A model generated the notes under the pieces. It was given only the letters and a program-made list of their open reading frames with translations, was not told the origin of the DNA and did no database searches. Below, piece by piece: positions 25,539 to 34,700 of a DNA stretch of 64,000 nucleotides. The stretch is taken from contig CACZAN010000005.1 of assembly GCA_902779165.1 (NCBI GenBank), positions 27,200 through 91,199 on the forward strand, written 5' to 3'. A program made the translations under genes and the position numbers. The DNA is from an uncultured Bacteroidales bacterium (GTDB lineage: Bacteria > Bacteroidota > Bacteroidia > Bacteroidales > Bacteroidaceae). Each line of letters opens with the position of its first letter. The stretch's first letter is position 1.

Positions 25539-26276
25539 TTATTCAATTTCCAACACCAGAGGTTCCGACGGCGGGTAGGCGGTCTCGCCGTTGTAGATGA
25601 TGTAGGCGGGGAACATCTCTCGCTGGAGGGTATTGCGGTCATAAACCCAGAAGGTGATGGGGGTTTCGGCGTAGGGCAGGGTGAATTCGAAGTCGTTGTA
25701 GATGCGGAAGCGCCAGAGGGTTTTCTTTCCTACGGTGATGGGCGTGCCCACTCCGCGCAGGCTGATGCCGCTGAATGCGGCGAGGGTCATATCTTTCGTC
25801 ACGGGCTCGCCGTGGACGCTGACGTCGGCATAGACCACCATCTCGTAGGGGTATTTGGTCTCGGACATCACCCATGGCTCCATGACACAGACATCGACGC
25901 TGTCGGTCATTAGCGCAGAAATGGAGGCCGCCACAATGCGCACCCACCCTTCCTGCTCGGCGATGAGGGTATCGTTCTTCAGGCTGACGATGTCCATGTC
26001 GAGGGAAGTCCAGAAACAGGTCTTGTTGGCGATGCTGTCCGGCTCGAAGGTGGGATGCACCACGAAGGTGTCGCCGACCATGACGTACACGGTGTCGGGC
26101 GAGAAGTACATCTTCGCCGGTACCTGAGCCTCGTAATCGGGATCCACCTCAATGAGACCACAGGAGGAAAGGAGAAGGATCAGAAAAAGAACAGACTCTC
26201 CCCCCGCCCTCCCTGTTAGGGAGGAAGCAGTCACTTTTGTGAGTAGCGCTTTCAGTCGTGTATAGAGTCGTTTCAT
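25539..26276 (-). CDS. Lipoprotein of unknown function (surface operon)
   Basis: A 245-residue lipoprotein with a long signal (residues 1-38) ending LILLLSSCG. Residues 17-27 (ASSLTGRAGGE) come from a GC-rich palindromic repeat within the signal. The mature part has Ig-like/BACON-like strands (PDTVYVMVGDTFVVHPTFEPD..., FWTSLDMDIVSLKNDTLIAEQEGWVRIVA), then a segment on RIYNDFEFTLPYAETPITFWVYD. Such big-Ig-like lipoproteins are often surface-exposed. It lies 49 bp after the Ig/Fn3-like gene. Confidence 0.62.
   Translation of the reverse strand: MKRLYTRLKALLTKVTASSLTGRAGGESVLFLILLLSSCGLIEVDPDYEAQVPAKMYFSPDTVYVMVGDTFVVHPTFEPDSIANKTCFWTSLDMDIVSLKNDTLIAEQEGWVRIVAASISALMTDSVDVCVMEPWVMSETKYPYEMVVYADVSVHGEPVTKDMTLAAFSGISLRGVGTPITVGKKTLWRFRIYNDFEFTLPYAETPITFWVYDRNTLQREMFPAYIIYNGETAYPPSEPLVLEIE
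26195..26229. repeat. GC-rich palindromic repeat within a signal peptide
   Basis: CCGCCCTCCCTGTTAGGGAGG core, same family as 25376-25412. It codes for part of the 25539-26276 signal sequence. Confidence 0.7.
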
Positions 26277-26316
26277 ATTCTATTCTTATAAGTATGCAAA
26301 TCTTGTCAGGTATTTG

Positions 26317-26351
26317 CTCCCCTCCCTACTGGGAGGAGGTGGAGGTGGGTC
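26317..26351. repeat. GC-rich palindromic repeat supplying a stop codon
   Basis: CTCCCCTCCCTACTGGGAGG core followed by AGGTGGAGGTGGGTC. It codes for the final residues RPTSTSSQ and the TAG stop (26326-26328) of the 26326-28710 gene. Confidence 0.7.
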
Positions 26352-28710
26352 TCTTCACCGTCACCGTGTTGGAATCCTCGCTTTGGCGGCCGTCGGCATA
26401 CTTCACGCGGATGAAGTAGGAAGCCTGCTGACCAGGTTCAAGGAGGTGGTCGCTGAAGGCACGGTCCTCCTTGGCAGCCGACATCAGGAAGCGGGGAGCG
26501 TCGTCGTCCGGACCCTGACGGAAGATGCAGAAGTACCAGCGTCCCTTGTAGGGCGGCTGCTGCGGCATCTCCCAGACGAGGCGCGTCTCCTCCTTGTCGG
26601 AGAGGTACTCGCCATAGAGTTTCAGGGGCAGCGCGAACACGGCATCTCCTTCCCAGCGTACGCTGTAGGCCAGGCTCTTCTCACTGCTGACGCCAGAGTA
26701 ATTGACGCTCTCGATGGCGTAGTCGTAACGTGCCTCGCGGGTGTATTCGGGTTTGTCGAGAAGCGTGAGTTCATAGTCGTAGTCTGCCAGGGAATCGGCG
26801 TTGCACACGCGCAACAGCGTCCATTCCTTGTCGGTGTGCAGCCGACGCCAGACGAGATGGTGGCTGACGAAGTGCTCTGCCGAAGTAATCCATCGCATAT
26901 GAATGCCGTCGTCATCGACCCAGGTACTGTCAATGTGAGCCACGGCAGGCGGCATCAATGACGGACGGATGACCTGCAACACGGGGGAGTAGAATCCCTC
27001 GTTGGTGCTGTAGTCTATCGCGCGTACCTTATAATATATATACTTCTGGTTGGCCGTGACGTCCACGGTGTCCACGAAGCGGGTGTCCTGCAGCTTGTCC
27101 TCCGTGGCCAGCACCCAGCGATGCGTGGTATCGTTGGCATAGGCCACTTCGTAGTAATCGATGTCGAGGTCCTCAGGCGCATCCCACTCGAGCGTAATAG
27201 TACCCTCCAGAGGATTGCCCTGGGCACGGAGATTCTGAGGTACGCCAGGTGCTTTCAGGTCCTCGATGCGCAGCATCTGTGCCATGGAATATCCCACATT
27301 GCCCGCGGTGTCCACGGATGCGACAGCCACCATGCCTGTGGCGATGCCCGTCACATCGAGGACGATGGCGGTATCGATGGGCAACGGGGTCTCCGCCGGT
27401 GTGCTGCCGAGCTTGAACTGCTGGGAAAGGCGCCGCCACTGCTTGCGCGTATCCTTCTCGTGGTAATAGACGAGGTAGCTACCAGTGTAGTCTTCCTCCA
27501 GGGTGTCCTTGCGGAGGTGGAACGTGGCGAAAACACCCTTCGCGAGGTCGGTGCTGTCGCGACGGTCGATTTCGATGAGGGTGACGACGGGCGGCGAAGG
27601 CGGGGTGATGTCGCGCACCCAGACGCGGAAGGGCGTCGTCGGCTCGGTGAGGTCTCCGAAGGCATCGTGCGCCAGCAGGCGGTAGTCATAAAGGCCGGGA
27701 CGAGGCACCTGGTCGGTCATCGTGTAGAGGGTGTCCGGGCGGCCCTGGTCGTTGGGGGACATATCGATGTAGGGTTTGTCGGTAACACGAACCCATGAAG
27801 CCCCTTCCCCGGCCCCTCCCCTGTTAGGGAGGGGAGACTTGGTGTCTCCAGAAGCCCCTTTTCTCCCCTCCCTAACAGGGGAGGGGCCGGGGGAGAGGCT
27901 TCTTCTCTCGATTTCGAAGGAGGAGTATAGCTTGCGGTTCCACGTCAGCTGAACGCTGTTCTCGGCGATGGTGCTGTCTGTGAGGGTAGTGACGAAGGGC
28001 TCTGGTTTGTAGCGCTCGTTCTTCAGTTCCGGGATGTGTCCCGTACGGATGATCATCTGTCCGGTGGTATCTATCTCAGAGGGGCGGACGATGTACTCAT
28101 AGGTCTGACCCCGCTTGGCGGTCTTGTCCACCAGACGCATGGCCAGTGCATCCGCCAGGTCGCGCCGCCACTCGGTGGTCAGCACCGCGAGACCGAAGCG
28201 CATCTGCTGTTCCTGATAAATCTCATAGAGAGAACCCAACGTGCCCGGTGGGTTCTTGGTGGCGGTGGGGCGTGTGCGGTTCTCGTCGTAGAGCAGTCCT
28301 GCCGCCGTCATGGCGAGGGTGTCCGTGGTGGGATAGCGCTGGCGGAACTGCTCCAGGGTGTAGGGGCGCAGGCGGTGAGCCAATGTGTCGGCATCAAAGG
28401 GACGGTCCTCGCTGTAGCGCAGCACGTCCATACCCACGCGGTTCACATAGCGCCACGTGGCATAGTCCTCCGGTGCCCAACGCAGGACGATGCTGTCGCC
28501 GTAGGTGCGCGAGAGCAGGTGAATCTTCGTATCGACGATGCCCACCTCCATCTGCGTGCTGTCCACAACAACTTCCAAGGAGTCGTTGAACACCGTGCCT
28601 TCGGGCAGGTCGGCAGGAATCTCATCCTGCTCCTCCTGAGCTAACAGCGGTGCGGATGCGAGGAGGAAGAATAAAAGATGAAATATGGTTCGTTTGCTGC
28701 GCATAGGCAT
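26326..28710 (-). CDS. Exported fibronectin type III-like protein (surface operon)
   Basis: A 794-residue exported protein (signal peptide ending APLLAQ, about residue 25). The mature protein has several Fn3-like modules, visible as repeated W/Y-containing strands and 'DYRLLAHDAFGD', 'VASVDTAGNVGYS', 'YYKVRAIDYSTNEGFYSP', 'YDYAIESVNYSGVSSEK' and 'SYFIRVKYADGRQSEDSN' ends. Residues about 265-305 (SLSPGPSPVREG...) are a translated inverted pair of repeats (27798-27901). It lies 9 bp after the giant gene, hence co-transcribed. Likely extracellular binding or scaffold protein; partner unknown. The C-terminus is also repeat-derived. The lack of a T9SS C-terminal domain argues against type IX export. 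Confidence 0.65.
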   Translation of the reverse strand: MPMRSKRTIFHLLFFLLASAPLLAQEEQDEIPADLPEGTVFNDSLEVVVDSTQMEVGIVDTKIHLLSRTYGDSIVLRWAPEDYATWRYVNRVGMDVLRYSEDRPFDADTLAHRLRPYTLEQFRQRYPTTDTLAMTAAGLLYDENRTRPTATKNPPGTLGSLYEIYQEQQMRFGLAVLTTEWRRDLADALAMRLVDKTAKRGQTYEYIVRPSEIDTTGQMIIRTGHIPELKNERYKPEPFVTTLTDSTIAENSVQLTWNRKLYSSFEIERRSLSPGPSPVREGRKGASGDTKSPLPNRGGAGEGASWVRVTDKPYIDMSPNDQGRPDTLYTMTDQVPRPGLYDYRLLAHDAFGDLTEPTTPFRVWVRDITPPSPPVVTLIEIDRRDSTDLAKGVFATFHLRKDTLEEDYTGSYLVYYHEKDTRKQWRRLSQQFKLGSTPAETPLPIDTAIVLDVTGIATGMVAVASVDTAGNVGYSMAQMLRIEDLKAPGVPQNLRAQGNPLEGTITLEWDAPEDLDIDYYEVAYANDTTHRWVLATEDKLQDTRFVDTVDVTANQKYIYYKVRAIDYSTNEGFYSPVLQVIRPSLMPPAVAHIDSTWVDDDGIHMRWITSAEHFVSHHLVWRRLHTDKEWTLLRVCNADSLADYDYELTLLDKPEYTREARYDYAIESVNYSGVSSEKSLAYSVRWEGDAVFALPLKLYGEYLSDKEETRLVWEMPQQPPYKGRWYFCIFRQGPDDDAPRFLMSAAKEDRAFSDHLLEPGQQASYFIRVKYADGRQSEDSNTVTVKRPTSTSSQ
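27798..27901. repeat. Inverted pair of GC-rich repeats inside the Fn3-like gene
   Basis: Arms 27798-27837 and 27862-27901 are near-perfect reverse complements of about 40 bp (cores CCCCTCCCCTGTTAGGGAGG and its complement), separated by 24 bp. Translated in frame as a Pro/Gly/Arg-rich insertion of about 35 residues. Confidence 0.8.
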
Positions 28711-28719
28711 TTTCTGTTT

Positions 28720-31700
28720 TTAGAATTCTTTTTCCACTTTACAACGATCTGACAAGGGTTGTGATACGACATAATTTTTCTCCGTTGTTCCCATGACTTT
28801 GTAGTCAAGTTTGTTACCATGGGACATCGGGAAATAAGTTCCTGTATTGATATCGTAGGCATTCACGCGATAAGCACGTGCTTCGAGTTCCGTGATATTA
28901 TCCACATTGATTACGAGTTTATCCTCGGCATATCCTTTACCGCCATAGAGTCGGTAGAACATCGGATTACCATTCTCTGTCTCAGCACGCCAGTGTTTAT
29001 CAGTTTTCCTGTCAACCAGATTAGGCAGCATATTATACATATTACAGAAAAGTCCATTGCCCCAAGTAGCAGTCCAAGCGATGGTGATCTGGTAATATGG
29101 CATCTCCATTCGTGCGCTGCCACTCTTAGCTGTTATCATACAACCCAGATATTTGTTGTTCCATTTTACAACTTCGTTCACGCCTTTCGTCCAAGCACCA
29201 GATGAATATCCCCAATTGTATGACCTCTCCAGCTCTTTGCAGGCATTACTTACACGCCCCTGGAAATCGGAAGCTGCGTAGTAGGGGGCACGCAAGTCAT
29301 CGAGCAGATTCGCGAGGCGATCTTTGCTATTTTTTGCAGGAGTGAAGGTTGCTATACGGTTGTTAGCACCACGCACATAGTTGTATTTATGGTCATTCAG
29401 GTACGGCAAGGGATAGGGCGTGAGATTCTTGAAGTTATCGTAGGTGTACCAAGACAACTTCTTGATACGATCATGCGTATTCGACACCATTCTGAGACCA
29501 TGCAGTTCCGGTTCCTTCGAGAGGTTGCCATGGTAGTGGCCTCCCTTGTCTGAATAGATAAGTGTCTGGGAGGTCGTGCCATACATCTTGTAGCGATAGC
29601 TATCCATCTCATAGCCACCGGGGAAAACGAGATTCGACAGATAGCCGATATACCAATACGCATCGGACAGACGATGTAACGTCTTCTCATCCTTAAGCGT
29701 TGCGCCCGTAACCAGACTTTCGTCGGAGCAAAAATATTCAAGCTTTGCCTTAGGTTTTATCTTATCGGCCACCAGTCCGATGAAAGGCTTCTCATATTCC
29801 ATAACAGAGCTCTGCCAGTCAGCCTCATCAACGATATTCAACTTAAGCTTGGCCAGCGTCGTGGTGTCGCTTACGTATTTGTTGTTGACATAATGAGTCT
29901 GGATGTATTCCAGCCAAAGTTGGCCCTTCTGATTCTTTGAGCAGGTAATAGGAGAATTGGAAGCTACATGGCAGGCTGTGTATCCGTCCGATGGCCCTCT
30001 GGGGTCGGCATAGAGAGTTTTGGTGATGATTGCCGTGCGAGTGACGGGATACTGCTCACTCTCTGCCTTCCATCGCCACTGGAACGTACCATTCTGGAAT
30101 ACCTTGCCCGAGAGATCATCGGTTAGGGCGATGAGGGGACGCATCACGTCATGTTTGTGAGCGTTAATGTATTCACCGTCATATTTCAATTGGTTGTAAT
30201 ACGACGGATAGGCGATAGCCACGTATTCCTGCAGGTCCACGATGTCGCCAATTTCCTCTTCCGGACCCGTCTGGAAGTAGTAGTTCTTGGTCTGAGACCA
30301 AGCTTTGTTTTCGTACTTGTGTGTCTTCTCGTTAAAGGTGACAGGGTTTACAGCTTTTCCATCCACAATTTCCATAGCATACCCCCTCACTGACAGCCGG
30401 TATTTCTTGTTGGGGTCCAAGTCGCAGATATCCAACACATGCTTCACGCCAGACACGTTGCCCTTGAACTGGATAGTCTTCCCATAGTAGCCGTCGGGCC
30501 ACTTCTCGCTATAGCCGTCGAGCGTATATTTGTAGAGCGTTGCCGAATTAAGATAGAAGACAAAGGTTCGAGTGGCCTGCGCTTCTAACTGACTGCGGCT
30601 GGCCCCGCTCTTCTCTTCGATACGGTCGAGTTCGTTCTCATCCAGCAGACGGAAGTGTTGCCCGATGCCAGCATTGGTTTGCAGAATGGGATTATGGATG
30701 TGTTTGGCGTTGACGTACTTTTTCTCATCGTTCCATCCCTCTCCACCAGTCTCATAACCAATGCAGTCACCGAAAAGTTCGAAGTCATCCAGCGGGTTGC
30801 CGTGGAAGGCCTTGCAGAACGTGCCACACTCGAATTCGTAGGTGCGGTCGATATCCACCAGGCCGTTGAAGAGCGAGAGGTAGCAGCGAGCCTCGCCCGT
30901 GAAGTAGCTGGGCCGGGGACCTTGGAACTTGAAGCAACCGCCAAGACCGGCCTTCAGGATGGTGATGCTGTCGTTGAAGAAGCCGAGGTTCAGCCGCAAG
31001 CCGAGTTCTGCCTCCAAGGAGGCATAGAGCTGACCGTTGCCGTACCAGTCGTGGAAGCCCATATTGCTCTTGAAGTTCGCGCACCACTGCGGGTTCTTGA
31101 ACTTGGTGAGTGCGATGTCGAAGCCTGCAGTTGCACCGAAACTACCGTAGAGGAGTCCAAAGTCGAGGTCGATGTAGCCGTAGGCCGTGGCACCCAACAT
31201 GACGCCGCAACCGGAGGCTGCCTGGTTCAACACCTCTTCCATGGCCTTCTGGCGGGCCATGTCGGCCTCGCTCTTGCTAGCGCTCTGCACACCTTCGCCC
31301 ACGGACTTGCCGTCGAGGAATTTCCTTACTTTATAAGGTATATCCGGCAGCTTGCCGTTGTTCGGCAGTTCGTTGCCGACGCACAGGTAGGCGTTGGCGC
31401 CGATGTTCACACTAACAACGGGAGATTTGAAGTCGATGAGTGTGAAGCGGCAACGCTTCTGCTCACTTTCCGGATTTCCCAAATAGACGTGCCACTTCAC
31501 AGGCGAACATTTCTTGCCCTTCTCTTTCATGGTGATGCGGAAGTCCAAGGACACCTCAGCACCCACCTTGACTTCTGCGGGTTTCTTGGCTTTGGTTTCA
31601 TCCCCATCAGTCTCGCCATCATTATCGCCAATCTTATCGTCCAGGCTGCCCTTCACGTCCTTGACCAACTTGTAGCCTTTCTCCTTCAGTTTGTCGAGCT

Positions 31701-34700
31701 TTCCCTGGAATTTATTCGTAATCGCCTGAATGTTATCAGCCAACTCGGAAGCATCTGCTTTGGCATCCACCGTAACATTGAGTGCTAAGTACTGGTCTGT
31801 GTTGTCGTGGTGATAGACGATGGATGCATCGGCGTTCACCATGCCATCGACAGCCTCCATGTGTCCGTTGAAGACAAAGGAGGTTAGGCCACCATCGCCG
31901 TTATTCAGGTTCTTGTCGTAAATACACGTCATCTCGAAGTCGCCCTTCAGCGCACTGTCGCCTGCCGTGGTGCTCAGTCCGATGCCGACGACCACACCTA
32001 TCAGTCCCTTCTCGCGCGTGGCGCCCTTCTCGTCCTGATCGTTGCGACGGCAGTTGAAGTAGAAACCGCCCGTGATGCTCGTAATCTTGATGGGGGTTAT
32101 CTCGATACCCACCTTGCTGCCCACTTTGGCTTTCAAGAAACCCCAGGTGTAGGCATTACCCTTGCCGTCGTCGTAGTCGTAGTAAGCGGCACTCGCCTCA
32201 ACAATCAGGAACTCGCCCGGCAGCACGAACTTCACGTTGCCACTGTAGCCCGCATCATCGCCGGTCTCCTGATGCAACGAGCCGTCGAAGGTGCAACCCG
32301 CAAAGGTGGATTTCAGCACGAGGTCATTCAGCTCCACCTTCTTATATTTGATGCTCAGCTTCGAGAGGTCGTCCATGTTCTTCACCTCCGCCTGGATCGT
32401 CAGCTTCGCCTCGGCACTCAAGTCGATGCCCTGCACGATGGCCACCTTGCCGTCCACCACCAGCTTCAGCAGGTCGTTGTTGTACTCCATGTTGAAGCTG
32501 TTCAGCGTCAGCTCGAACGGGCCTAACTTCTTCGGCGGCGATGCCAGTCCCCATGTGCCGCTGCTGATGTACAGGCGATCTTTCTTCACCTCATAGTCCT
32601 TGTTGGAGATCAGGTAGCTCACGTTCACCAGCGTGCCGTTCATCTTCACTTGCTTCACCTGGTCCTTGGCAGCCTTCTGCATCTTCGCCACATCCTCAAA
32701 CTGCGAAGTCCACGCCTTGCAGTTCGCTATGCGGAACTGACTGAACACGATGCCGGGAAGCCGGAAGTCCAGTTTCTTATCCTTGAGCATACCACCGCTG
32801 CCGATATCCAGCACGCCGCCCATCATCAGCTCCACACGTGTCTTCAGCTCACCCTTCTCCGGCACAGCCTCCACCAGCAGGTACGTCTGTTTCTTGTTGA
32901 TGTCCGCCTTCGCCAGGAAGAAGTCGAAATTCAAGTTGTCCACCTGCTGCACCTTGAAGATATAGGCATATTCCTTCCCCGCCTCCTTCGACTTCTCGTC
33001 GACCTTGGCCAACTTCATCACCTGGCATGAAAAGCCTATGTCGCCCTCCACCACAGGCACACCAAAGCTGCCGCTGAAATGGCAGTCCTTGAAGTCATTC
33101 TGGAGAATGCTCAGACCCACCTGGTCCAGCGAGAACGACCAACCTCCCAGCTCACCCTCGGCCGAGGCTGAGAGGATCTGGTCCGCTGTCAGCGTCAGTG
33201 TGGCACCGCTCTTGTCGAAGAACATATCCGTGGCTGAGATCTTCAGGCGACGGCCCTCAACACCAGCCCCCATACCTTTGTCGTCCACCGAGGGACCGCT
33301 ACTGAACTCCATACTCGTCGGGAACTGCACGGAAATATTCTTAATATAGCAGCCCTCCCAGGCCACTTCGTTTCCGACGATGCCGGCCTTCTTCTTGTCA
33401 TAGTCTTTAGGGAAGGCTCCCATGGCCGGAGAATTACGCTGCGATGCCAAGTCCACTACGATGTCCTGTGCCGTGAAGGTCCAGCCCGGCAGGTCTTCCA
33501 CCTGGAAGGGATCCATCGTCACGCGGTCCACCATGAACTCGTCCCAGCTCTCCACGCTGGCTGCTATGCGCATCTTTGCCGCCTCGTCCGTGGGCATGCC
33601 GTTCACGTCCTTCACCAAGCCCGGAATGGTCATCTCCATATCTACGCCGAAGATCTCCAGCTTGTTATCCTTCCATGCCACATAGCAGCCGTCGGTCGGC
33701 TGAAGCAGGTTCTGCGGAGCCTTGAAAGTCATCTTGTATGTCGTGTTCGGATCCTTGATGGTGAAGTCAGAGAGCAGCGCCAGCGTGCCGGCTTCCGGCA
33801 GCAGGCTGTTCGGAGAGATACACACGCGCGGACAGCCTAATACGAGGATGTCGTTCTCCAGATAGTCGCTCTCCGGCAGCACGAACTCGCCGATGATGTT
33901 CATCGTCGCGTGGTCCGGAGCAAACTTCATGCCCGCAATCTGGATATCCACAGGAGAGGAGTTGATGTCCTTCGGCAGTGCCAGAGGCATATACAGACGA
34001 TCCACGCTGCCCTTGCGGGCCAGATCGAGCAGGTTCTTGCCCACCTTGACGTAGCCGTAGTATTTCTTCAGGTCGATCTTCTTCGCCAGGTCACGGGCTG
34101 CATCCACATTGGCTCCCTGCAGGTACTGCGCATTCGCAATCTTACCGTCGCCAATCAGGTTGTCGATGCCCCAGTCACTGAACAGCTTATCCACACAACC
34201 AATGTCGCTACCCGCATCGTTGGAATAGCTCTCGCACACGCCTTCATAGACGCGGTTATCAGTATTGATCTTCAGCCCCTTGAACTGCACGCACACCATG
34301 ATGGGGAAGCCCAGGGGGCTCCATTCCACACGTCCCTTGCCATCGAAACCCTCTGCTGCGGTGCCCTTGATCTCGTCGATGGTCAGCTTGTACTGCCCTA
34401 TATCGACAACCTTGTCCCTCAGTCCACTTGCAGCATCGTAGGTCGGCTTGAGGTTATCGATGGTGATCTGGCTGGAACACTGGAAGTATTTCTTCGCCAG
34501 ATGCTCCGCCATCGCCAGATCCATCACGTTGATGGTGTCGGTGGAGAACGCCACTTGGTCGCCGTTGACGCACTTGGGTTCCACACGCAGAACGACGTAG
34601 TCACCGAGATTCACAACCTGCTCGATGTCTTCCCACGGAATGGTCACGCTATAGTCCTCATCTTCTTTTACCTCCTTGCTGAAGACGGGCTCCATAGCCA

